Shown in pieces: positions 40,752 to 48,851 of a stretch of DNA of 64,000 nt. The notes beneath the pieces were generated by a model. It did no database searches, was not told the origin of the DNA, and saw nothing but the letters and a program-made list of their open reading frames with translations. Source of the stretch: JBQTII01 sp052387905 (GTDB taxonomy: Bacteria; Actinomycetota; Actinomycetes; Sporichthyales; Sporichthyaceae). The number at the start of each line of letters is the position of its first letter. The first letter of the stretch is position 1. Where the stretch lies: contig JBQTIR010000004.1 of the NCBI GenBank assembly GCA_052387905.1, positions 25,271-89,270 on the forward strand, read 5' to 3'. The position numbers and the translations under genes are program-made.

Positions 40752-41918
40752 GTGAGGACGCTGCGGGCTGCGGCGGCCGTCGTCGGCGTCGGGCAAACCC
40801 CGTACTACAAGCGTGGGCAGGCCCCCTGCAGCACGAAGGCCCTGGTGCTGGCGGCGCTGATCGACGCCGCCCACGACGCCGGCATCGACCCGCGCGACAT
40901 CGACGGGTTCTCTTCCTGGGGCGACGATTCCTCCGAGGGCACGCACGTCGCGACCGCGCTCGGGATCCGGGAGTTGCGCTGGTCCTCCCTCGCCTGGGGT
41001 GGTGGCGGCGGCGGGCAGGTCCCGGCCATCCTGCAGGCGGCCGCCGCAGTCGCGACCGGACAGGCGAGGTGCGTCGCCGTCTACCGCGGGATCAACCAGG
41101 CGGAGGAGGGCCGGATGCCCTACGCCAAGGGACACTTCGGCAACCACTACGTCGCACACGGCATCCTGACGCCGGTTCAGCTCTGCGCTTTGCGCACCCA
41201 ACGAATGCTGGAACACGACAAGGTCCCGGCTTCGACACTCGAAGCGCTCGCACTCGCCGGATACCACCACGCGCAGACCAACCCACGGGCGGTCGCCCAC
41301 GGCGCACCGCTGGACGCCGAGGCCTACCGGGCCTCCCGGCTGATCGCCGAGCCGCTGCGCCTGTACGACTGCTCCCGGGAGAACGACGGTGCAGCTGCGA
41401 TCCTGGTGATGGCCGCCGACCGGGCGCGCGAGACCCGCGGCACGCCGGCCTGGATCCTCGGGGGAGTGCAGGGCTTCGTCGCCGGCTGGGGCGAGCTCAC
41501 CGAGAATGACGAGCCCTACACCTCCAGCGGCCTGGCCCCTGCGATGGTCGAACGCTTATGGCGCGAATCCGGCGTCACGGCCGACGACGTCGATGTCACC
41601 CAGGTCTACGAGAACTTCACCGGGCCCGCCGTCGCCGCTCTCATCGACATCGGCCTGGTGCCCCCCGGCCCGGCTGCCGGTGAGGTGATGACGGTGGAGA
41701 ATCTGACGCTCCCGCACGGCCGGCTGCCGGTGAACACGGCCGGCGGGAACCTTGCCGAGGGGTTCGTGCACGGCATCGGGGTCGTCTTGGAGGCGGTGCG
41801 CCAGATCCGCGGTGGTTCACCGAACCCCGTCCCGAACGCTCAGGTCTCGTTGCTGCTCGGCGGCCCCGCAGCTCCCCAGGTCGGCGCGGTGCTGTTCGGC
41901 GCAGACTCGGTCCGGTAA
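40752..41918 (+). CDS. Thiolase-like lipid-transfer protein (probable aldolase partner of DUF35)
   Basis: 388 residues from GTG 40752. Overall SCP-x/thiolase fold: AAVVGVGQTPYYKRG at the start, CALRTQRMLEHD, DDVDVTQVYENFTGPAV and NTAGGNLAEGFVHGIG near the end. At the place of the thiolase nucleophile the sequence reads RWSSLAWGGGGGGQ, with no Cys, so ordinary thiolysis is unlikely. The Tyr in QVYENFTG corresponds in position to residues used by Ltp2-type retro-aldolases. With the DUF35 gene before it, a C-C-cleaving aldolase on a hydroxyacyl-CoA is the best guess. Confidence 0.82.
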   Translation: MRTLRAAAAVVGVGQTPYYKRGQAPCSTKALVLAALIDAAHDAGIDPRDIDGFSSWGDDSSEGTHVATALGIRELRWSSLAWGGGGGGQVPAILQAAAAVATGQARCVAVYRGINQAEEGRMPYAKGHFGNHYVAHGILTPVQLCALRTQRMLEHDKVPASTLEALALAGYHHAQTNPRAVAHGAPLDAEAYRASRLIAEPLRLYDCSRENDGAAAILVMAADRARETRGTPAWILGGVQGFVAGWGELTENDEPYTSSGLAPAMVERLWRESGVTADDVDVTQVYENFTGPAVAALIDIGLVPPGPAAGEVMTVENLTLPHGRLPVNTAGGNLAEGFVHGIGVVLEAVRQIRGGSPNPVPNAQVSLLLGGPAAPQVGAVLFGADSVR

Positions 41919-41933
41919 CTCAGCGAGGAGCGG

Positions 41934-42596
41934 CTAGCCGCCAGGTACCTGCGAACCATCGACAGGAGACGTGGCGGTGGGTCGGTACTCGAACACCCGC
42001 CAGACCACCTCAGCAACAGCATTGATCACCGCGTCGCGGCGCTCGGGTTCACGGGTGAGCTGGTGCGCAGAGCGCTCGAACATCCACGCCAAGACCTGGC
42101 CGAGGGTGGCCGGGTCCTGAGCGCTGCCGGGTCCGCCCGCCCATCGTTCCGACATCAGCTTGGCGCCCATTGCGCCGACAGCATGGATGGACTCGACCCA
42201 GACCGCGCGCATCGCTGGGTCCTGCTCGCTCAATTCGATGATGGCATCGAGCAGAGGGGCGTCCGCGATCCACCGGTCGACCATGTCGGTGATCACCAGG
42301 TCGAGTGCGGCGCGGCCGATGTGCGGGTCGGCGAGTTGCTCGGCGCCGATGGCGAATCGTTGTTCCACGATCTGGTCGGCCAGACGCACCATCAGGTCGC
42401 GCTTGTCGCCGAAGTGTAGGTAGAAGGTGGCGCGCGAGACGCCGGCCTCGGTGGTGATGGCTTCGGTGGACAACGATGAGTACGCCTCGCCGCGTAACAG
42501 CAGCCGTCGCATCGCCTCGACGAGTGCTGCCTGGGTCGCTTCCCGCCGTCTCGCCCCGGAGCGGGCTTGCACCGTGCCGTGTTGGTGATCGGTCAT
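41934..42596 (-). CDS. TetR-family regulator, last gene of the AveC operon
   Basis: 220 residues. The helix-turn-helix region is ITTEAGVSRATFYLHFGDK, preceded by ATQAALVEAMRRLL. Its start overlaps the stop of the AveC-like gene by 4 bases, so it is produced from the same mRNA as the membrane proteins and flavoenzyme. This suggests self-regulation of the operon, perhaps through the palindromes near 46094-46135. It is convergent with the thiolase-like gene, with a 15-base gap. Confidence 0.88.
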   Translation of the reverse strand: MTDHQHGTVQARSGARRREATQAALVEAMRRLLLRGEAYSSLSTEAITTEAGVSRATFYLHFGDKRDLMVRLADQIVEQRFAIGAEQLADPHIGRAALDLVITDMVDRWIADAPLLDAIIELSEQDPAMRAVWVESIHAVGAMGAKLMSERWAGGPGSAQDPATLGQVLAWMFERSAHQLTREPERRDAVINAVAEVVWRVFEYRPTATSPVDGSQVPGG

Positions 42597-43642
42597 GGTG
42601 TCGGTCGGCCGTTCTGCAGTCGGTCGAGGAATTCGGGTGGGCAGATCGGCGTGCCCTCGATGCCACAGTAGGCAGCGCCTTGTAGGTAGGACGGCAACTC
42701 GATGTAGGTGTCGGCGCTCATGGACGCGTATCCGTAGGGCAGAAAATAGCCGAGCGCCGACGCGGTGCAGAACCCGGTGACCGCGCAGAACGACATCGCG
42801 TGTTTGCGCCAGTCGGCGATCGGCAGGGCGTCGACGCCGCGCTCGACCGCGGAGCGGCCGGTCTCATCGACCGAGTCGCGAAGCCAGGTCACCATCGTCG
42901 CGAACACCGCGGCAAAGATCGACTGGTAGAGGGGGAACTGGTAGATCTCGCCGGCGAAGAGACTGAAATTGCCCGGAACCCCGGGAAAGACGTACAGCTG
43001 CGGCAGGACGAGGAAGGTCACCTCGGCGACAGCGTCCAGCGGCATGAAGATGACGAACACCACGGTGTAGAGGGTGGCGTTACTGGCGCGGGGACACCGC
43101 AGGCGTAGCAGGCGAAGCATCCGGCAACCCAGCATTGCCGCGAACAGCCCGAAGTACATGTAGAGCTGCGGCGCCCAGACCAGGGCCTCGGCGAAGGTCT
43201 CCTCCTGCGGGCCCCAGCCCAACGGAAGCGCCGCACCCCAGGATCCGAAGCTCACCGAATGGGCGTTCATCGCGAACGCGTGGGTGAAGACGTTCAACGT
43301 CGGGTCGACGACGTAGGCGAACATCATCCCCAGCAGGATCTTCCCGTCGATCGGGACGTGACGGTTCTTGAGCCAGGGGCGCAGTACCCAGAACCAGAGC
43401 ATGACGACGCCCGCCACCGAGGCGCCGATCTCGAAGGTGCGCAGGTACCACAGGTACTCGTACTCGTCCGGGCCCGGCCTCGCCCGTTGGAAGGATCCCG
43501 ACGTAATCCAGTGGGTCCAGCAGTACAGCCCAAGGGCGATGGTCAGGGCGCCGAAGGCGGACCAGAACGTCAGGGCGCTCGGTGGTCGCTGCGGCGACCT
43601 CGTGGTGGAGGCGTCCGGCCGGTGTTCGAAGGTGGCCGTCAT
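42593..43642 (-). CDS. Polytopic membrane protein, spirocyclase AveC-like
   Basis: 349 residues with about seven membrane segments (ALTFWSAFGALTIALGLY, VAGVVMLWFWVL, ILLGMMFAYVVDPTLNVF, LYMYFGLFAAMLG, TLYTVVFVIFMPLDAV, YQSIFAAVFATMV, CAVTGFCTASALGYF). The polar residues in PLDAVAEVTFLVLPQLYVF and DPTLNVFTHAF match the AveC family. AveC of avermectin synthesis forms a spiroketal and dehydrates it; actinobacterial relatives have no known role. It overlaps the flavoenzyme gene upstream and TetR downstream by ATGA. The N-terminal 20 residues are cytosolic and Ser/Arg-rich. Confidence 0.8.
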   Translation of the reverse strand: MTATFEHRPDASTTRSPQRPPSALTFWSAFGALTIALGLYCWTHWITSGSFQRARPGPDEYEYLWYLRTFEIGASVAGVVMLWFWVLRPWLKNRHVPIDGKILLGMMFAYVVDPTLNVFTHAFAMNAHSVSFGSWGAALPLGWGPQEETFAEALVWAPQLYMYFGLFAAMLGCRMLRLLRLRCPRASNATLYTVVFVIFMPLDAVAEVTFLVLPQLYVFPGVPGNFSLFAGEIYQFPLYQSIFAAVFATMVTWLRDSVDETGRSAVERGVDALPIADWRKHAMSFCAVTGFCTASALGYFLPYGYASMSADTYIELPSYLQGAAYCGIEGTPICPPEFLDRLQNGRPTP

Positions 43643-45267
43643 GTCCGCTCCTTGTGTGCTGGGCGCTTCCGCAGGATCTCCCGTGCGGCCAGGTAGCCGG
43701 GTGCCCCGGTGATGCCGCCACTGGGATGCGAGCCCGATCCGCCGAGGAACAGTCCGTCCACCGGTGTGCGGTATCCGGCGAGCCCTCGCGCGGGCCGGCG
43801 GGGACCGCCGCGGCTCAGAGCCATGTCGACGTGCGTGATGTTGCCACCGCTGGCCCCGACGAGACGGCCGAAGTCCTCGTTGGTGAGCACCCGGCGGCCG
43901 ATCTCCAGCGAATCGACACCGTCGTAGAACCTGGCCAGCTTGGCGACGACCGACTGTCCTGCGCGTTCCCGCGTCGTCTGGCCGTCGGCGTCCGGGACAT
44001 CCCAGCCGAGTTCAGGTTCATATGGCGCGACCGCCAGGTAGCAGTAGAAGTTGTCCTGTCCGGCTGGCGCTTGGCTCGGGTCCGCGCCGGTGGGAATCAC
44101 ATTCCACATGGAGAAGTCCTCGGTGTGCGGCACCAAACCCGCCGCGGAGCGCGCGAAGGCCCGTTCGATGCCGCCTTCCGTCGCGAGAACGTGCATGGGA
44201 CGGCGCAAGTTGATTCCGTCACCGCGACGCTTCTCGAAGCGCTGCAAGGACAACTGGCCGGAGAACGCCAGGTCGACCTTCATCTGGCCGTACCCGCCGT
44301 TGCGGACGGCGATGGCGCGCACCCGCGTTTCGATCTCTGGTGCGAGCGTGCCGGCCGGCAGCAGGCGACCGAGTGCGGTCTTGGGGTCGCAGGAGGCGAG
44401 GACTGCCTCGGCCGCTTCGAGGTCGCGACCGTCGGTCAACCGCACCCCGATGGCTCGGCCGTCGCGCACGAGGATCTCCGCGACCCTGGCATCGGTGAGA
44501 ACCGAGCCCCCGCACGAGGTCAGCCTCCGGGCCAGCGCGTCGGGAAGCGCTTGGATCCCACCGATCGGGTGTTGGTGGGAGTGGCGGTGCTGATTCGCCA
44601 GCCAGAGGAAGCCCGCGCCGCTGCCGTCGGCAGAGTTCGGGATGGTCGATCCTGCGGCCGCATGCAGCGCGTTGCGCACGACCGGATGGGAGAACCGCTC
44701 GGCGATGGCCTGGGCGGCTGATCCGGTAGCGAGGGAAAAGACATCCCGGAGCTTGCGCCGGTGCCGCCAGGCGTGCCGGGCCACCCGGGACAGTGGCCGT
44801 GCGTCGAACCGTGCCGGGTTGGCAACGAAGTAGGCCAACGCGATGTCGCTGAACCCCGTGAGCAGGTCAGCGAACTCCAGATACGCACGTGCGTCTGCCG
44901 TGGAGAAGCGCGCGATCTCCGCCGCCGTCGCCCGCGGGTCCTCCCAGAACGCGATGGACTGGTCGTCATCGGGATCGAGGTACACCAGGCCTGGATCCAC
45001 GCGTACTCGGCGCAGTCCGTGGCGGTCCAGCCGTAGCTCTTTCGCCGGCGGGAAGGAATCCCAGAAGAACGGGTCGAAGGAATACGGATGTGAGAGGTGA
45101 TCAGGTGCGCCGGGGATCGAGCGGGACGAGGACGTGAATCCGCCGATGGCGGCGTTGGCTTCGAGGACGAGCACGCGCCGTCCTGCGTCGGCCAGGTAGT
45201 TTGCCGCTACCAGGCCGTTATGCCCGGCGCCGATCACCAGGACATCGACGCGCTGCGTGACCGTCAT
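43639..45267 (-). CDS. FAD-dependent oxidoreductase, phytoene-desaturase-like
   Basis: 542 residues. FAD motif DVLVIGAGHNGLVAANYLAD at residues 8-27 with the acidic end VLEANAAIGG. The C-terminal FAD motif is HPSGGITGAPGYLAARE. The middle (QALPDALARRLTSCGGSVLTDARVAEILV) matches the CrtI/carotenoid isomerase-like group, many of which act on membrane lipids. Length is normal. Both neighbours encode polytopic membrane proteins and overlap it by 4 bases, so the flavoenzyme probably works with them at the membrane. Confidence 0.85.
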   Translation of the reverse strand: MTVTQRVDVLVIGAGHNGLVAANYLADAGRRVLVLEANAAIGGFTSSSRSIPGAPDHLSHPYSFDPFFWDSFPPAKELRLDRHGLRRVRVDPGLVYLDPDDDQSIAFWEDPRATAAEIARFSTADARAYLEFADLLTGFSDIALAYFVANPARFDARPLSRVARHAWRHRRKLRDVFSLATGSAAQAIAERFSHPVVRNALHAAAGSTIPNSADGSGAGFLWLANQHRHSHQHPIGGIQALPDALARRLTSCGGSVLTDARVAEILVRDGRAIGVRLTDGRDLEAAEAVLASCDPKTALGRLLPAGTLAPEIETRVRAIAVRNGGYGQMKVDLAFSGQLSLQRFEKRRGDGINLRRPMHVLATEGGIERAFARSAAGLVPHTEDFSMWNVIPTGADPSQAPAGQDNFYCYLAVAPYEPELGWDVPDADGQTTRERAGQSVVAKLARFYDGVDSLEIGRRVLTNEDFGRLVGASGGNITHVDMALSRGGPRRPARGLAGYRTPVDGLFLGGSGSHPSGGITGAPGYLAAREILRKRPAHKERT

Positions 45268-46136
45268 GTCGGACTAGGGGTCAGCGCTGACGCCGCAACG
45301 GCGGACGTGACCTGGCCGGTGGGGGCGGGCTCCTGCTTGCCGAACCAGTCCATGCTGTGGCGCAGCTGGGGTGCCATCTGGGCGCCCAGATACGTGGCGC
45401 CGAGCCCGAGGGCGATGGTGAGGCCGCCAGCGAACCAGGTTGCGGTCTTGGACCAGTCGTTCTGCAGGGCGTTGACGACGGGCCAGGTCACCGAACCATA
45501 GGTGACGTAGCAACTCGAAACCATGACGACGGGAATCGTCCACTCGATGTGGCGGATCCGCGTGCTCATGAGCAGCAGGATGATGAGCGCGGGGAGCAGG
45601 TCGAACCAACGGTTGGTACTGACGTACCACAGCGGCAGGGGACACCAGTCGGCGTGGAAGAAGGGCTGGGTGTCACCCCAGTACTGGTAGAGCCCGGCAA
45701 TCTTGGTCAACGGGATCTCGAGGGCGAAGTCCGCGACCGTGATGTAGGCGAAGATCAGGATGAAGTCCTTGGGCCGCGCGCCGCTGCGCACTTTCTGGAT
45801 GATGAACAGCGCGCCGCCGCCGAGGAACCAGAGGTAGACCGGCATCACCCAGAGCGGAACCGCTACGCCGTAGAGGGTGGTCAGGTGCCAGGAGCCGATA
45901 TCGGCGTACCAGAGCTGGCCGCCGCGGTCGATCGCTCCTTCGAAGAACACGGCGCCGAGGGCGCCGCCGAAGAGCACCAGCATCCGGAAGCGGAGCTCGG
46001 CCCAGTTGCGCTCGCGTAGCGGCCCTCGTGCTGCGAGGTGACATTTTCCGATGAGATGCGAGTGCCCACTCGCTTGACATGGCCGTTGTGTATGGACACC
46101 ATGTCCGGGGACGTCCGGTCTATTGACGTACGTCAC
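45264..46136 (-). CDS. Polytopic membrane protein, distant AveC-like paralogue
   Basis: Up to 290 residues; the GTG at 46134-46136 lies in the palindrome TGACGTACGTCA and has no ribosome site, while the first in-frame ATG (45981-45983) begins directly at the first membrane segment, so the start is unsure. About six membrane segments are visible (MLVLFGGALGAVFFEGA, VPLWVMPVYLWFLGG, FILIFAYITVADFALEI, LLPALIILLLM, VVMVSSCYVTYGSV, LTIALGLGATYLG). The pattern D-F-A-L-E-I then GLYQYWG and PLPLWY mirrors L-D-A-V-A-E-V, QLYVFPG and FPLY in the AveC-like protein, suggesting common descent. First gene of the operon. Confidence 0.7.
   Translation of the reverse strand: MTYVNRPDVPGHGVHTQRPCQASGHSHLIGKCHLAARGPLRERNWAELRFRMLVLFGGALGAVFFEGAIDRGGQLWYADIGSWHLTTLYGVAVPLWVMPVYLWFLGGGALFIIQKVRSGARPKDFILIFAYITVADFALEIPLTKIAGLYQYWGDTQPFFHADWCPLPLWYVSTNRWFDLLPALIILLLMSTRIRHIEWTIPVVMVSSCYVTYGSVTWPVVNALQNDWSKTATWFAGGLTIALGLGATYLGAQMAPQLRHSMDWFGKQEPAPTGQVTSAVAASALTPSPT
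46094..46135. promoter_or_regulatory. Divergent control region with two palindromes
   Basis: GGACA-CCA-TGTCC (46094-46106) and the perfect 12-bp TGACGTACGTCA (46124-46135) lie between the minus-strand AveC operon and the plus-strand alcohol dehydrogenase. TTGACG (46123-46128), 17 bases, then TTAAGC (46146-46151) is a possible promoter for the dehydrogenase, which the second palindrome would overlap. Candidate operator for the TetR protein at the end of the operon. Confidence 0.5.
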
Positions 46137-46147
46137 ATTTCGTCCTT

Positions 46148-46166
46148 AAGCTAAAGCCTGTAGGTT
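46148..46166 (+). promoter_or_regulatory. Operator-like motif ahead of the second nicotinoprotein dehydrogenase
   Basis: AAGCTAAAGCCTGTAGGTT has arms AAGCTA and TAGGTT with 7-base spacing, as in the motif at 33550 (AACCTA-N7-TAGGTT), and matches it at 12 of 19 positions. It lies 22 bases before the GTG at 46189. Weaker than the sites at 26020 and 33550. Confidence 0.35.
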
Positions 46167-46188
46167 TCCCGAGGTTGCGGAGGTCGGC

Positions 46189-47304
46189 GTGACGATCACG
46201 TCCAAGGCTGCGGTGCTCTTCGACGCTCCCGGTCAGTGGGAGATCGTCGAGGTCACCGTGGACGACCCGCAGGCCTACGAGGTCCGGGTGCGCTGGGCGG
46301 CTGCGGGTCTGTGCCACTCCGACGACCACGTCGCCAAGGCCGATGCGCCGATGGCGCACTTCCCGATCTGCGGCGGTCACGAGGGCGCGGGCGTCATCGA
46401 ATCCGTCGGTCCGGGCGTGCGCGACCTGCAGGTCGGGGACCACGTCGTCGCTGCGTTCATTCCGAGCTGTGGACACTGCCGTTGGTGTGCGAGCGGGATG
46501 CAGAACCTTTGCGACAACGGCGCGTTCATGATGATGGGCTCTCAGCTCGACGGCACGTTCCGCATGCACCGTGACGGCCAGGACATCGCCCAGACGTCGC
46601 TGGTCGGCACGTTCTCCGAATACAGCGTCGTGCCGGAGTGGGCCGCGGTGAAGATCGGCCACGACATCGCATTGGAGACCGCGGCGCTCGTCGGCTGCGG
46701 CGTTCCCACCGGCTGGGGCTCGGCGGTGAACGCCGCGCAGGTCAAGCCGGGTGAGGTCGTCATCGTCATGGGCATCGGCGGCATCGGCATCAACGCCGTC
46801 CAGGGCGCCAAGCACGCGGGGGCGGCGCGGATCATCGCCGTCGACCCGGTCGCGTTCAAGCGCGACAGCGCGCTCAAGTTCGGTGCCACCGACGCGTGCG
46901 CGAGCATGACGGCGGCCACCGACCTCGCCCAGTCTCTGACCTACGGTCAGGGCGCGGACTCGGTCATCGTCACCGTCGGGGTGGTGGAGGGGCACCACAT
47001 CGCCGAGGCCTTCGCCTCGATCCGCAAGGCAGGCACGCTCGTGCTGACGTCGATGGCGAACATCGACTCCGCCGAGATCCCGGTCAACCTCTTCGAGTTG
47101 GCGATGTTCCAGAAGCGCATCCAGGGCGCGCTTTTCGGCATGATGTCGCCGGCCCGCGCGATCCCGCAGCTGCTCGACCTCTACCGCGCGGGACACTTGC
47201 AGCTCGACCAGCTCGCCACCCGGCAGTACAAGCTCGAGGACATCAACGCCGGGTATGCCGACATGCACGCGGGGCTGAACATCCGCGGGGTGGTGACGCT
47301 ATGA
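46189..47304 (+). CDS. NDMA-dependent (nicotinoprotein) alcohol dehydrogenase
   Basis: 371 residues, GTG start with CGGAGG upstream. Same family as the enzyme at 16519: GLCHSDDHVAKADAP, GHEGAGVIESVG, zinc cysteines CGHCRWCASGMQNLC, LVGCGVPTGWGSAVNAAQ and GIGGIGINAVQGA. It probably keeps NAD bound and relies on mycofactocin made 27 kb away. Coupled by a 4-base overlap to an acyl-CoA ligase, so alcohol to aldehyde to acid to acyl-CoA is a plausible route. Substrate unknown. Confidence 0.88.
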   Translation: MTITSKAAVLFDAPGQWEIVEVTVDDPQAYEVRVRWAAAGLCHSDDHVAKADAPMAHFPICGGHEGAGVIESVGPGVRDLQVGDHVVAAFIPSCGHCRWCASGMQNLCDNGAFMMMGSQLDGTFRMHRDGQDIAQTSLVGTFSEYSVVPEWAAVKIGHDIALETAALVGCGVPTGWGSAVNAAQVKPGEVVIVMGIGGIGINAVQGAKHAGAARIIAVDPVAFKRDSALKFGATDACASMTAATDLAQSLTYGQGADSVIVTVGVVEGHHIAEAFASIRKAGTLVLTSMANIDSAEIPVNLFELAMFQKRIQGALFGMMSPARAIPQLLDLYRAGHLQLDQLATRQYKLEDINAGYADMHAGLNIRGVVTL

Positions 47305-48818
47305 CCGCCTCAGTCACCTCGGCGCTGCGTTGGTGGGCGCGCACCAAGGGCGAGGACACCGCGCTGATTCTCGACGAGGACTCCCTCAGCTTCCGCGAGC
47401 TCCAGGACTGGAGCTCCGCGGTCGGGCGCGACCTCGCCGCCCGCGGGGTCAAGGCCGGGGACCGTGTCGGCGTGCTCGGCGGCAACTCCCTCGAGTGGTG
47501 CGCGGCCGCGCTCGGGGTACTCAAGAGCGGTGCGGTGCTCGTCCCACTGAACCCGCGTCTGGTGGCCCCGGAACTGCACACGATCGCCACCGACGCCGGT
47601 GCCAGCGCCGTCATCGCCGACACCGCCTTCGAGCCGCTGCTCAAGGAGGTCCAGGCTCTCGGCGCGGAGCTGAGCGTGGTCGGCTTCGACACCGTCGCCG
47701 ACCTGCGGGGCGGCCCCACCGACGACTTCGTCGTCGAGATCGCCCCGGACGACCCCGCGATGGTGATCTTCACCAGCGGGACCACCGGGTTGTCCAAGGG
47801 CGTGATCTGCACCAACCGCAGCCTGCTCTCGATCGCGTTCGAGGCCAGCCTCACCGAGGAGGGCCTGCGCCCGGGTGGGCGCACGCTCCTCGTGCTCCCG
47901 CTGGCCTTTACCCCCGGCCTGGTCTGGGGCCTGGCCCTGAGCGTGATCCTCGGCGGGACGCTCGTCGTGGAGAAGACACTGGACCCGACCCGGGCCGTGG
48001 ATCTCATCGAGCGGCACCGCATCGGTGCCCTGTTCGGGGTCCCGTTGATCTTCGGTGCGATCGCCTCGGCGCCGAACTTCGCCGACGCCGACCTGAGCTC
48101 GCTCACCTCCGCTTTCACCGGCGGCGCCCCGGTGCCCGTACCGCTGCTGCACGCCTGGGGCGGCAAGGGAGTGAAGCTACGTCAGATCTACGGCATGACC
48201 GAGGCGGGTGGGGTCGCCACCGGGACCCTGGTCCGCGACGCCGACGCTCACCCCGACACCTGCGGTACCGGCTCGGTCTTCACCGAGTTCAAGGTCGTGG
48301 GCGACGACGGGACCGAGTGCGCGCCCGGCGAGGCCGGCGAGATCATCCTGCGCGGGCCCGGCATGACGCCCGGCTACTGGGGTGACCCTGCCACGACCGA
48401 GCAGGCGATCCGGGACGGCTGGATCCACAGCGGCGACCTCGGGACGACGACCGACGACGGGCGTCTGAAGTTCCTGGACCGGATCAAGGACCTGATCATC
48501 ACCGGCGGTATCAACGTCTCCCCGGTCGAGATCGAGCGCGTGATCGCCGGGATCCCCGGGGTGAGCGAGGTTGCGGTGATCCGGGCGACGGACGAGCGGT
48601 TCGGCGAGACCCCGGCCGCCATCCTGGTAACGGATGGCACCGTGAGCGCCGATGTGGTGATCGAACGCTGCAATGCCGAACTGTCGGACTACAAGGTGCC
48701 GCGCTACGTCGTCCTGCGCACCGATCCGTTGCCCAAACTGCCCAACGGCAAGCTCGCCAAGGTGGCGATCCGCGCCGAGTATGCCGAGATCCACACGACC
48801 CACCCCAAGGTTCGCTGA
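47301..48818 (+). CDS. Acyl-CoA synthetase (AMP-forming)
   Basis: 505 residues from ATG 47301, overlapping the dehydrogenase stop; longer readings run through that gene. ANL motifs: IFTSGTTGLSKGV (phosphate loop), IYGMTEAGG, GEIILRGPG, DGWIHSGDLG, FLDRIKDLIITGGINVSP (A8) and LPKLPNGKLAKVAIR with the catalytic Lys. Compared with the ligase at 2961 the binding region differs (PLAFTPGLVWG), so the acids are probably different. It could prime the acid produced from the alcohol oxidised by its neighbour. Confidence 0.88.
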   Translation: MTASVTSALRWWARTKGEDTALILDEDSLSFRELQDWSSAVGRDLAARGVKAGDRVGVLGGNSLEWCAAALGVLKSGAVLVPLNPRLVAPELHTIATDAGASAVIADTAFEPLLKEVQALGAELSVVGFDTVADLRGGPTDDFVVEIAPDDPAMVIFTSGTTGLSKGVICTNRSLLSIAFEASLTEEGLRPGGRTLLVLPLAFTPGLVWGLALSVILGGTLVVEKTLDPTRAVDLIERHRIGALFGVPLIFGAIASAPNFADADLSSLTSAFTGGAPVPVPLLHAWGGKGVKLRQIYGMTEAGGVATGTLVRDADAHPDTCGTGSVFTEFKVVGDDGTECAPGEAGEIILRGPGMTPGYWGDPATTEQAIRDGWIHSGDLGTTTDDGRLKFLDRIKDLIITGGINVSPVEIERVIAGIPGVSEVAVIRATDERFGETPAAILVTDGTVSADVVIERCNAELSDYKVPRYVVLRTDPLPKLPNGKLAKVAIRAEYAEIHTTHPKVR

Positions 48819-48851
48819 GGCGCCCTACCTCCCACCCGGGAAGGACCGTAG

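Noticed and set aside
46074..46096. TTGACA at 46074 as a promoter -35 box
   Set aside because: The nearest -10-like sequence (TATGGA) is only 11 bases away, too close for a normal promoter.
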